From positions 3,410,001 to 3,474,000 of the forward strand of contig NC_085924.1 of the NCBI RefSeq assembly GCF_035222485.1: a stretch of 64,000 nucleotides of DNA. The letters are read 5' to 3'. The number at the start of each line of letters is the position of its first letter. Position 1 is the stretch's first letter. Under the pieces are notes generated by a model. That model was given only the letters and a program-made list of their open reading frames with translations, made no database searches and was not told where the DNA came from. Source of the stretch: Podospora pseudoanserina (Eukaryota; Ascomycota; Sordariomycetes; Sordariales; Podosporaceae). This document shows positions 1 to 10,413 of the stretch, piece after piece. The translations under genes were made by a program, and so were the position numbers.

Positions 1-303
1 GGGGAGGGAGGTATATTGATCCAGTTGAAGAAGGGGGGTGGGCTGCCCCGGGGCAGACCTATGCCTCCCGCCCTGGGACTGGGACGGGGACGGGGACGGG
101 GACGGGGACGGGGACGGGGGTATAACAACAAGGAGGAGGGGGATGATGGGAGGAGTTTTACTACTGCTTATACCAGTCGCGGGGGTGAGAGGGATGGGAG
201 CCGTGTGAGGGGGGGGAGTGGGAAGAGGGAGAGGAGCAGTCCGCCGGTGATACGGGATTTCGACTTTGATGGGTTGGATGTTATTGATGATCATGCTCCT
301 TGA
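1..303 (+). CDS. 3' end of an RG-rich protein (partial)
   Basis: The frame is open from the first base and ends with TGA at 301-303, so this is the last part of a gene that begins before the window. It encodes an arginine-glycine run (GRGRGRGRGRG) from GGGGAC repeats, then a serine/arginine/glycine-rich stretch and an acidic end (FDFDGLDVIDDHAP). RG-rich tails are typical of RNA-binding proteins, but no folded domain is visible here, so the function is unknown. The upstream limit may be an intron acceptor outside the window. Confidence 0.45.
   Translation, partial: GEGGILIQLKKGGGLPRGRPMPPALGLGRGRGRGRGRGRGYNNKEEGDDGRSFTTAYTSRGGERDGSRVRGGSGKRERSSPPVIRDFDFDGLDVIDDHAP
75..120 (+). repeat. GGGGAC hexanucleotide microsatellite
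   Basis: There are five perfect GGGGAC units at 86-115, with imperfect units on either side. The repeat is in frame in the partial CDS and encodes the Arg-Gly run. It is G-rich on the + strand. Confidence 0.9.
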
Positions 304-436
304 GGGCGGTTTTTGTTAGGGTGGCAGGTGTAGGTGTTACGATATGGAATGGGTGGTGGTGTATCAATATTTTGAGGGGATGTTTTGGAAAAAGGCATGA
401 GGGAGCAAGTAATGGTATTACACTGACACATCCGTT

Positions 437-1217
437 TCATCCAACGCCGCGAAGAAGGTTTAGCAGTCCTTTCCACAACTTAATCCTGATTTGAAGGGGT
501 GTTATTCCTGGCACAACCCCCCAAGAATCCTCTTGTCCCCCCGTTGGGCATATTCCCACAGTAAATAACCCCACCCATCTTCGCACCGAAAAGTGCCAAG
601 ATACCTGGGAAACAATGTCCTCAGCTTGAGGTACGCCTCGACCCTCTTGTTCAAATCTCCCTTCCTCGTCTTCTTTTATCCATATCTTTTTGACCGCGAC
701 GATCTCAAGGGTGGGGTATTCTCTAACCATATGTGGGCCGTGTGGTTTCCAGTCCCCGTTTATCGCATATGTCTGCACTATTCCTTTGCTGTCTTTCCCG
801 TAGTAGAGAGTGTTGCGGGGTTGCCAGGGGAGGATGCATCGTTCTGTTACTGTGCGGCCGTTTGATGACTTCTCTTCTAATGAAACCGGGTTGAACAAGT
901 TTTGGTAGTCCTTCAACGCCATCCAAGCAGCTGCGTCGGTTCCGAAAACGGCGTCACAGGAATGGCGAGGGAGGTGGGTGTCGTCTGTGTTGTTGGCGAG
1001 GAAGTGGGTGATGTATTGAGGTGATGAGCAGGAGACAAGGGTGGAGAGTATGAGGAGGAAGCGGTTTTGTAACGTGGTGATTTGAGCTGGGGAGGTGCTG
1101 GGGGTAGTATCGAGTGAAGTTGGGAGGTAGTCCAGTAGGCTTGGAGGGCGGGGTAGGGGGGGGACACTCGGATGGTGGTAGCGGGAGCAGGCGGTTGCGA
1201 AGTCGTTTAAAAGGGGA
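437..1217 (-). pseudogene. Relic of the fungal kinase family seen at 47.4 kb
   Basis: Read on the minus strand, a continuous frame from about 1217 to 437 matches the N-terminal half of the intact kinase-vWA protein at 47384-50764. Shared blocks are an LLILSTLVS-type helix (cf. LRIFSILVF), then FNPVSLEEK (cf. FNPFMLETK), ERCILPW (cf. ERCIVPW) and the kinase VAIK motif IVAVKKI. After the N-lobe lysine the frame jumps to KLWKGLLNLLRG, which matches VWKAMLNLLRG of the intact protein, so most of the N-lobe after the lysine is missing. It then stops with no C-lobe, HRD or DFG. There is no start codon in the expected place. It is a truncated gene copy, not a working kinase. Confidence 0.7.
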
Positions 1218-1812
1218 GGATGTCATATTTATTTGTAGAGCCCTAGAATAAACAATAAACACAGAGATGTCTTGGGAGCAATCGCTTCGTTCACTCATGA
1301 CAGTTGAAGGCCTTGATGTTGAACGGCCGTGTGGGGTTGTGTTGGTGCCCATCAAACCGCCGCCGGTCTTGACATTTTGCACCAAACACCCCTGATGGGC
1401 ACCACAAGCTGTTCATCACAAAATATCACAGGGCGGCTACCTATCTTTCGTGTCAAAGCTCCTGCTATTGACTGGCACACAAGTTCCGATGACTTTTCAG
1501 ACGACAGAGATAAAAGTGATTGGGGATACAAACAACCAAAATCGGGACATTTCTAGCGCAACACCCAGCCTGTTCATCAACAACCACACCGTCGAGGCAA
1601 ATCTATACAATCCCTAAAAAGCCAAGCACAATATCAAAAAATCCCCCAAATACACAACGCTCAAAACTCAATGGTCGTCACGTCGTAGACTCGAGCCTTA
1701 ATATAAACACATTAATCCATCACTCGTCAGATCTCCTGCCCTTAAACATCACACCATTTCCAAGAAAAAAAACCTCATGTAACCCCCCACCCCAGCCCTA
1801 ACTCTCCCACAC
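1218..1812. other. Intergenic 1.2-1.8 kb
   Basis: I see no coding signal here. It separates the kinase relic from the 3' end of the MARVEL-like gene. Short CA-rich frames occur but have no start context or recognisable domain. Confidence 0.5.
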
Positions 1813-2473
1813 TCAAACATAAGCCCGATGATGGCTATGCCCCCTGCTCCCAGAATAACTCCTCGACCTCCTCGAGCTCCTCGACCCCCCCCTCGACCTA
1901 CTCACCCTCCTCGTCTCCACATACCTAACCTTCTCATCCCTCGCCGTATGCCTCCCATGCACCCACGCCATCAGCGCCGTGATAAAAAAGAAGACAACAT
2001 TCATGATTCCCATCGCAAAGCAAGCCTTGAGCATCCCGCAGGTCTTGTCAAAGTTAACGCTGACAACCAGCCACCCGTTTTGTCGCAGAATCGCCCCAGA
2101 GGAGCAATCTGCGTTGGCGATCCCACGGAGGTAGTACACGCCCGCGATGAGCGCGCCAAAGAGACAGAGGTCGATGAACCCGACGAATTGGGCGTTGTTG
2201 GAGGAGCGGTGGTAGGAGAAAAGAGTAAAAACTGCCCAGGCGAGGGCGAGGACGGAGACGATGAAGAGGACGAGGATGGAGGTTGGGGTCATGAGGTTGG
2301 CGGAGAGGTTGATGTTGACGAAGTAGGAGAGCATGCCGACGATGGGGACCTGGAGGGGATTGTCAGTACAGGAAGGGGATGTATGCATGGAAAAAGGAAC
2401 GGGAGGGAGGGGGCCGTACGAGGGTCAATATCTCCATGAAGCGCCAAAAGGCGAACATGATTGCGAAGAGCAT
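1813..2473 (-). CDS. MARVEL-like four-helix membrane protein
   Basis: The gene has two exons on the minus strand: 2420-2473 and 1813-2349, with a 70-nt intron (GTACGG...CAG) in phase 0. The product is 196 residues. Four hydrophobic segments are visible: the N-terminus with VGMLSYFV, LVLFIVSVLALAWAVF, GFIDLCLFGALIAGVYY and GIMNVVFFFITALMAW. This is the size and layout of fungal MARVEL-domain proteins, which are plasma-membrane or eisosome-type proteins. The cytosolic tail is rich in Arg/Ser (RSRGGSRSSRRSRS). The start was chosen because MLFAIMFAFWRFMEILTL continues the first membrane segment. The exact family is inferred from topology, and the role is unknown. Confidence 0.7.
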
Positions 2474-2589
2474 TTTGGCGATTTGTGCTTTAGGTCAGGC
2501 AGCTGTCTTTCGTTATCGTGCACGTATGACGTCCTCAGGGACAAGCGATCGCTGTATGTCTCTGCTCTCGAAAGGAATTCAGGGTCGAG

Positions 2590-2633
<44 letters not shown>

Positions 2634-3151
2634 GCAAACCAGACCCGACAAACCGGGAGGGGTGGGGCCCGAATCTGTGTTTTTGTTTACCAGCCGTTCG
2701 TTCGAGCGTTGCGCAGGAACCCGTTGGACCATCAAACAACCTTATTCTGACGTCTGTGTTGCTGCGTGGATGGAAACAGAAAGATGGGAGGAAGAGTAAA
2801 AAAAAAAAAAAGGATTGCTCGCGATTTGTCAAGAAACGCCGCGCCCACCCGACGCGGCGCAGCTGACACGACACCGCATCCTGATTTTTCCCTCCAGCAG
2901 CATCCGACATCTTCAACACCTGCAGGAGGAGGCTGGGGGGGGGAGTGGCCCGTCGTCGGTGAGTTGGATGGTGAGCGGGGGGCCAATCAGAGGGGAGATG
3001 TTGTGTGACGTTGTGAGGAGGAAGTGGGGCAGTCACCACGTTGTCGCAAAGTGGTCTGTGCGGAAGTGTTTGCAGCGAAATCCGAGAGGTTGGTGCCTGG
3101 TGGAGGTTTTTATTTTTAATTTTTTGGATGAACCTTGATGGACAGGCACAA
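2474..3151. other. Intergenic: promoter side of MARVEL gene, 3' side of catalase
   Basis: The stretch holds the TG microsatellite and a poly-A run. I see no supported gene. Confidence 0.5.
2592..2632 (+). repeat. (TG)n microsatellite
   Basis: There are about 20 uninterrupted TG dinucleotides, just upstream of the MARVEL-like gene. An A-run lies at about 2799-2811. Confidence 0.95.
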
Positions 3152-4917
3152 CTACTTCTTCTTCTCCTTGGAGCAAGGAGCACTGCTATGCTCTATCCCC
3201 GCACCGCCCTCGCTATCCAACTCATCAAGAGCCTTCTGTATCGCCTCCCCCACCTCCTTGTCAACCCGATTAAACATCTCGATCGTCGCCTTCTGTACTT
3301 GAGGAAGAGCCTTGCCAACATGGGCTGCAACATTCTTGGCAAAGACCTTGTCTTCACCGTTGCTCTTAAAGATCTTCCAGAGATCACGAGGCTGCTCAAA
3401 GTCTTCGTCTGTGACTTCCGACGAGAACTGGGTGACTTTGCCCACCCACTCATCGTGGGCAATATCTGCTGGGCCGAGACGAAGTGAGTGGAAGGAGGAT
3501 CGGACTGGGACAGTCAGCATCGAGGCTCTGTGCCGAGTGGTCAAGTGGAGGACTTACCATAGTCCGGATCACCGTCATAGTTGCCGTCCACACGCATCGG
3601 CCCGTCTCTTTGGTACGGCGAATAGACGTACTGGGCGCGGTTGCATGGCAGCTGTTGGTAGTTGGGACCCACGCGGTATCTGGCTGCATCGGGATAGCTG
3701 AACATTCTCGCTTGCAGCATGGGATCGGCACTGGGGCCGATGCCAGGAACCATCGTGCTGGGACTGAAGGCTGCCTGCTCAATGTCCTGGAAGTGGTTGT
3801 CGGGGTTGCGGTTGAGAGTCAGCCTACCAATGGGTCTCAGCGGGTAGTCCTTCTGTGGCCAGATGCGGGTGATGTCAAAAACATTCCAGCGGTAAGTTTC
3901 CGCCTCCTTTGGATCCATGGTCTGGAAGTACATCGTCCAGGAGGGGTAGTCCCCTTTCTCAATGGCATTGTACAGGTCCTTGATATGGTAGTCAGGCTCT
4001 TCTCCCGCCAACTTGACAGCTTCATCAGACTCAAGGTTCTGAATCCCAGCGTCAGGCTTGAAATGGATCTTGACATATTTGAAGGTGCTGTCTTCTGGCT
4101 TGCCGAACTTGAAGGTGTGGTTCCCGAAACCGTTGATGTTGCGCAGAGACTTGGGGATACCGCGCCCTCCGAAGAGCTGCATGAGGCAGTGGACACCTTC
4201 CTGGTTGTTGTTGTGAAAGTCCCAGAACATGGTCGAGTCAGGGACGTTGGTTTGGGGATGACGTTTGTGGGAGCGGTTTAGACTCGGGAATTTGACGGGA
4301 TCTCGGATGAAAAAGACGGGAAGATCGTTCCCGACGAAATCCCAATTGCCTTCTTCGGTAAACATCTTGAGGGCGAACCCGCGGATGTCTCGGGTGGTGT
4401 CTGAAGACCCCTTCTCTCCGGCTACTGTCGACAGGCGGGCGAGGACCTTGGTCTTCTTGCCCACCTTGCTCAGGAAAGCAACGGATGTAAAGTCTGATAC
4501 ATCGTGAGTGCACTCGAATTCACCCCATGCTCCTGCGGCTTTGGCGTGTACGACTCTGTGCAAATGTCAGTTAGTGGCTGCCTATGGGTGAGCGCGAGGT
4601 CGGCCCTACCTTTCAGGAATCCTCTCCCGAGGAAAGTGGGCGAGGGTCTCTATGAGCTGGGTGTCTGATAAAAGTGATAGCTGCCCTCCCTTGGGCTTTT
4701 CACCACGTAGAACAGTTGCCGCGGTTGGGTCATGGACAGGCCGGCCTGGGCAGTGCTCAGTCAGTTGTGTGTCACAACATAGAGTGCTTACTCAGAAGAG
4801 GTGATAGAAGATGCATAGGTACCCTCGGCCAATGTAACGATGGGGGCGTCGTCCTTGCACTGTCATCAGCATGAACCTGGCCTGCCTCCATCATGGTGTC
4901 TGACTTACTGGAGCCAT
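3152..4917 (-). CDS. Small-subunit haem catalase (clade 3 type)
   Basis: The enzyme dismutates hydrogen peroxide to water and oxygen. Five exons on the minus strand join in frame: 4909-4917, 4823-4859, 4610-4745, 3558-4555 and 3152-3468. They give 498 residues, the normal length of a small-subunit catalase. The distal haem His is in VVHAKAAGAWG (about His64), and the proximal haem ligand Tyr is in RMFSYPDAARYRVG (about Tyr348). The first exon is only three codons (M-A-P). The second donor (GTACCT) is weak; it was chosen because it gives the usual N-terminal join TLAEG-RPVHDPTAAT. The C-terminus is KEKKK, so there is no SKL-type peroxisomal signal. The gene is divergent from sulfite oxidase. 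The family call is very secure and the location uncertain. Confidence 0.93.
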
Positions 4918-5458
4918 CTTGAAGCTCTCAACCTCTTTTCTGCCGTTCCAATAATAGTGGTACAAAAGGATTGTTTGGAGTAGCAGTTATTGCAGACACA
5001 ACTTAATCATTAGCACTCGATTGATATACCATCTCGCACACATCCACGCATCATCAACATATCATCAACATCGGTGGATAATCTGGTGTCATTGACGTCA
5101 CCGCTCTGAGATACTCGCAGATTGCACCACCCATTACTACTTTACGATAATCGAAATTAATCCGATAAGAAGTTATTTATCTGGTGAATCCGGTTCTCGA
5201 AAGGTTGTTCGTGGAAATAATGGTAATAACGGAGTGTAAACGCATGACGTGCCAATGACAACATTACCAAAATGTGCTGCTGTAACCGTCCTGCACCACA
5301 GTCACTCAGCCACCTGCAGAACCGTGTAAAACACAGCAATCGTGATATCGGAGAAATAGGCCGCTCAATACTACAAAACCGGCAGTCACCCCTTCTTTTT
5401 CTAAATACCTCGGCAAAAGCTTGTTTCAACCCACACGTCCGGCCACGCAGACATCCCC
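4918..5458. promoter_or_regulatory. Shared catalase / sulfite oxidase divergent promoter
   Basis: Some 541 bp lie between the two start codons with no supported gene. Both 5' UTRs and promoters must fit here. I did not recognise a specific factor site. Confidence 0.6.
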
Positions 5459-7129
5459 ATGGCCCCCGCAGAACCCAACGCACTGCCTTTCAGGCCAAAG
5501 GGGGAGACACCTCACTTTGCTGAGGAGAAGGAGGGTTGGAAGGGATATGTCGAATGGGAGGAATTCCCCGAGAAGAAGAAGCAAGCTCAGGAAGTCCTAA
5601 AGAGATATGATTTTCCCGAAGTGAGTTCTCGCAGCTGACCGCGGTCACCTCAAACACACACTCACCATTCACATTAGCCCCCCGAGTTCCAACTCAACCC
5701 CCTCCCAACCACCAACCCCGTCCTCACGGGCGAACGCTGGAAGCAATACCACTCCGCCTTGGGCCTAGCCCACATCTTCCACCACAGCTGGGAAACCGTC
5801 CTCCAAGAAAAATCTCCAGACATGACCCACATCCTGCAGTTCCCCTACAACGGCGAACCCCCCGGCGACCGCCTCATCAAAACAGAACTCACAAACAACA
5901 AAGACCACTTTGTCCGCAACCACGGCGGCATCCCTGACATCGATCCCGCTAAATGGACTCTTGACATTGGCGGTTTGGTTAAGAACCCGAGAAAACTCAC
6001 TTTGGCGCAGCTTCAGGATGAGAGGATTTTTCCTAGGCAATCTAATATTGTCACGCTTCAATGCAGCGGTACTCGTCGGATAGAGCAGATACACGAGTAC
6101 CCTGGCGACGGCGACGAACTGATCAACGCGCCGTGGGGGGAGGGCGCTATCTCCACTGCGAGATGGACGGGGGTTTCGCTTAAGAGGGTTATCAAGTATT
6201 GTGGTGGTCTTGTTGATGATAAGGGGGCGGATAATATCGAGTTTTATGGTGCGGACACGTACTTTAAGAAGGGGGGGGTGCACAATTATGTTGTTAGTGT
6301 GCCGTGGAGGAAGGTCAAGGCGCATGAGGTGCTGCTGGCGTGGGATATGAACGGGGAGCAGCTGCCGAGGATTCATGGGTTCCCGGTGAGGGTGGTGGTG
6401 TTTGGTTATATTGGGGCGAGGAGCGTCAAGTGGCTGTATAAAGTCAGGGCTATTCACCGGCCGAGCATGGCGCCGGTGCAGCGTAAGGAGTATTTGTATT
6501 ATGCGCCGCAGATTGGGAAGCAGAATGCGAGGTACAGTAATGGGTTTTCCATTCAGGATATGCCAGTTAGCTCGGCGATTATTACGCCGAAAAAGATGGA
6601 TCACATTGTGCATGAGGGGAGGGTTAGGCTGGCGGGGTGGGCTTACTCTGGGGGAGGGCACTGGCCGGTGAGGGTGGAAGTTAGTGGAGATGGGGGGAGT
6701 ATTTGGTATGAGGTCCCGGCGGAGAATATGTCTACCAAGTACTTTTACGCCTGGAGGACATGGTGGGTTGATTTGCCGGTTGATGCGGAGGGGTGGTTGG
6801 AGATGTGCGTGAGGTGCTGGGATAATGCGATGAATACGCAGCCTACTTTTGTTAGGAGTGCTTGGTAAGTAAAACCCGATTATGGTGGAGGGGTTGGTAC
6901 TAACTGATAGATTAGGAACTGGGACTTGCACGTCACTTCCTCTGCTCACCGCGTCAAAATCTACAGTATCAACAAATCGAGGCCGAACACTGCTGCGAGG
7001 CTCAAGCAGTTGGAGGAGAACAATACCCCCATCGTGCCGATCACGAGACCGATTCACTTTGATTTGGAGACTGATGAGGAGTATGCGAAGGCCATGGAGT
7101 TGAGGGCTTGGAGGGATCCGTTGGAGTAG
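5459..7129 (+). CDS. Sulfite oxidase-type molybdopterin oxidoreductase
   Basis: It is predicted to oxidise sulfite to sulfate using a molybdenum cofactor. The three exons are 5459-5620, 5678-6864 and 6916-7129 (520 residues). The molybdopterin-binding domain carries the invariant metal-ligand cysteine in LQCSGTRR (about Cys183). Family signatures follow: the Moco-domain block APWGEGAISTARWTGVSL, then GFPVRVVVFGYIGARSVKWL. The C-terminal dimerisation domain includes GWAYSGGGHWPVRVEVSGDG and ends RDPLE. No cytochrome b5 or FAD domain is present, so it is not nitrate reductase or an animal-type b5 enzyme; the layout resembles the plant peroxisomal type. I see no mitochondrial presequence and no PTS1. 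Its partner gene is the divergent catalase. Confidence 0.92.
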
Positions 7130-7490
7130 ATGCCTGGGGATTTTGCCCATCAGGTTGTTCTAGGTGGGTCAGGGGGTTCAGGGGTACTCAGTGGTAATGT
7201 GCCAAGACTTTCTAACTTCTATGCTGCACAAATGTTGAGTCTTATCCAGATTACCGGCGCTTCATCTTTGCAATTTCATGTACCCCTATTTCGTTCTTTC
7301 TTGTGGCAGTTGATGTTCTTCGATAATGTATATGCCTGTCTAGTGAACGAGAGACGTTGTCCAGCTCGTGTAGCTCTGAAGAACACGCAAATGACATCAA
7401 AGACATTTGCCGAGTGTTGCTCACAGCAGGTCACAACAATCCACGATGCGCACAAACAGCAACGCGTTTGATGACCCTATCTTTACTCAT
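7130..7490. other. Intergenic, convergent 3' regions
   Basis: This separates the 3' ends of sulfite oxidase and the ankyrin gene relic. I see nothing else in it. Confidence 0.5.
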
Positions 7491-9926
7491 CTAACGCACC
7501 TCCGCTGCTGCAATTACCTCCAATTTCTCAACCGTATCCTGAAAACTCTCTACCGACTCCTCATCACTCTCCGGGTCCTCCTTCTTCCTCCAAAAACCAT
7601 CCTCCCACGTATTCGACCTCGAACCCAAGCAAGAAAAGAATCCAGCCTCCATCAAATCCTCCTCACCCTTCCTCATATCCGGCGCCGCATTGATGACACT
7701 CAAAAGTTCATCAAATGCCCACACCAGCTCCTCCGTAACATCCTCTCTTTGACGTAGAATAGCCTTGAAGTTGCCGAGTGTATACTCCCTGTCATGATTT
7801 GACCGAAAGTGACTCGCGTTCGCCAGAATATCCATCGTTCCCACGTCACCGTACAACGCCGCAATTTTGATGAGATTCGGCCCTTTGAGACGAGGGCAGA
7901 CGCTGTATTCTGACCATCGATCGAGAAAGAGGCGTAGGACGTTGTGGCTGTTGTAAGTAATTGCCGTCGTGAGAGGTGTCTCCCCTGTGATGGCCGTGGC
8001 GTTCAAGTCAGCACCGTACTCCAAAAGGAGCATGGCAAAACTGGCGTTGTCATTCCTTGTCGCATGGAATAGTGGCGTCTTTCCTTCCACCGTACGGGTG
8101 TTGACATCAGCACCGAAATCCAGCAATCTCTTAAGCGGAGTAGCGTCCTTGCTGTTCCGCGAGGCGACGCTAAGCGGGCTGCCTTTCTGGACACCTTTCG
8201 GGGGAAGAGGGTCCGGATCTGCCCCTGCCTCAAGGAGAAGTTCGACGCATGCAGTATGACCCTGAGCTGCTGCATTGGACAATGGTCCAGAGATCTGGAC
8301 ATCCATGATGTTGGGGTCGGCACCAAAGCTGAGCAGCGTGGCCACTGTCTGGACATCACCCTTGGCCGCAGCCCACGCCAGCGGAGTGCGTCCCATGGAG
8401 TCCTGAACATTCATATCCCCAGGGTTCCGAATAAGCTCCTCTTCCAGGATCTGAAGCGAGAGCCCAAGACAATCTTGTGAATTTGCGTAAACTTGGACGC
8501 CTCGATGAAGTCATCGAGAAAATAACTTCCCCGTATGATTGTCCTGAGAGCTTCTGTTGCCGCCTCAGATAGCCCACCTTCCAGCAAGAAATGACACGCC
8601 TTGAGTCTTGGACTATTGTCGAATTCGGATATCGGTCGGTAATCTGCGTCCGCGCCAGCGTGAACAAGAAAGTTGACGGTTTCGTACTGCTTCGCATACA
8701 AGGCCCATCTCAGCAGAGTGTAGCCGCGGCTTGTGCTGACATCTCGTGGGGAAGCAAGTCCATTATTGAAGAGATACTGCAACCCCCGTGTGTTACCCTT
8801 TTGAGCAAAATCAACGGCCTGAGAAGAGTCGGGTATTCTTCTGAGAGAATCGAGATGCAGTGATGGTCCTCCGTTGAGGCTTGTCACGACTTGGAGTCTG
8901 ATGATGGTGGACCACAGTGAGATGGGAAACCAGTATTCCATGCTGACTTGCCTGGCGCGAGCACCGCGGCATTCTTCGCTGTCGCACTTTGAACTGAGAA
9001 GTGGTAGTCCAGAATACCCAAGAAACAATCTTCCCAACAAATTGTTTAGAATTGCTGGCGTTGCAGAACGCTGCTGAGTGTGGCAACAGCATCAGCAGCC
9101 GGTGTGGCATGTTGCAATGAAAGGTCGACCACGAACACCGATGGTGTCTTCGGAGCATACTGTCGCTGTTTTCATTTCCAATTTCAAGATTGTCTGTCGT
9201 ATTGTAGTTCTCGCGAGGCCCTGGTATGTTGAACTAATCTGCGAAAACTGTCGCTCATGAAGCAGTTCTGTCTGCGCCCTGATGAGCGCCTCAACACGGG
9301 CAACACGCTCGTCAATGCCTGCCATTGAGCTCATAAACGCCTTGCTCATAGCAAGATGCTCTTATGTGGATTGAATGGAGGATCTGGTGGTGATTGATGA
9401 CATTTCTTGTATATCAAGTCGAATCTTAACCATGTCTTGTCTGTGTCAGGAGATGCAAATCAGTGTTGCCCTAGAATAGATGGATCCAATAATCATACAA
9501 GTTGGAGGCTCCAAGAAGAATGTTCAAACTAGACTTGACTGTTCGAATGTCTTCTTGCAGGGTTTGAAGACGGCCCTGCTCTTTGAGCCATATGCCGGCT
9601 TTGAGAACGGGGATCTTGTATTCCGACGATGCCGCGGTGAACCGCTCAACGATGGATGCGAGTTGGTTTAGTTTGAGTCGTGCATGAATCAATAAATGAG
9701 GAATGGAGCTTATGGTCTGCTGTGAGCCCAGAAGATTGGACCGCTCCTTCAGGAGTGTGGCGTCCTGTGAAAGAACGACCTCGAGATCGGCCACCTCGTT
9801 CCCTATGGCATGGATGCGCCCCGGGAGGCATTTGCAAAGTGAGCGCAATTCAGAGATGGCTGAGCAGGTAGAGGCTGCAAGGCTAGCCACCGTGATGATA
9901 CTGGCAGCGAGGGATAAGGGGTCCAT
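7491..9926 (-). pseudogene. Broken STAND-type N-terminal domain + ankyrin repeat gene
   Basis: The minus-strand start is at about 9926 (MDPLSLAASIITVASLAAS), which is the fungal STAND/helo-like N-terminal domain. A GTATGA donor near 9487 and a CACAG acceptor lead into the next exon. The protein then runs through a conserved linker (GRLFLGYSGLPLLSSKCDSE, then MEYWFPISLWSTIIRLQV). At least seven ankyrin repeats follow (e.g. GRTPLAWAAAKGDVQTVATL, then GKTPLFHATRNDNASFAMLL), and the end is acidic. The frame has an in-frame TAA near 9360, a TGA near 9090 and a frame change near 8450. No plausible intron explains them. Both stops could come from a single C-to-T change (CAA to TAA, CGA to TGA). The gene is probably dead, and its former role is presumed to be non-self recognition or signalling. 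Confidence 0.7.
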
Positions 9927-10413
9927 GACTGTTGGTTGTGTGGTGTCGAAGGACCCGTGGTGATGGAATGTTCTTGGCACCGATGTCAAGTGGCATGGAA
10001 TCGAACAGAAGATTGTGTCAAATGTCCTGTTGGGTGCTCATGGAGTGAAAATGGCAAGTGATGACAGCCGGCTTGTGAGTTTTGCTACATGTCGACGATG
10101 AATTCAAATGCAATGAGCAGGTGTCAAATGTTGCAGGGTTGCCAACGTGGGCAGGAGACAGACTACTCGAATGCCACATTTCTGTCGGGATAGCAAATAT
10201 CCATTGGGCCAGGCTGCTGCTGCTGCTGCGAAGGCCATGCAAAAGAGTCACCATTCAGCTGAAAAGACAGTGAAACCAACTCAAAGATGGAGACACACCA
10301 CACGTGACCTGTTTCGGGTGTTCCAATCAGAGATTTCGGGTTGCCCGTCGACATGAGGCAACGGTCCGGCCCGATCACAAAGCACCACTTCTATCCCCAT
10401 TACCACCGTCAAA
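9927..10413. other. Intergenic, divergent
   Basis: This lies between the start of the ankyrin relic and the start of the GDE1-like gene. I see no gene or RNA. Confidence 0.5.

Noticed and set aside
2592-2632. TG microsatellite read as a coding Cys-Val or His-Thr run
   Set aside because: It is open in several frames at once because of the repeat itself, with no flanking coding signal.
5765-7150. A 461-codon open frame opposite sulfite oxidase
   Set aside because: It is an antisense shadow; the composition is Arg/His/Pro/Leu with no motif.
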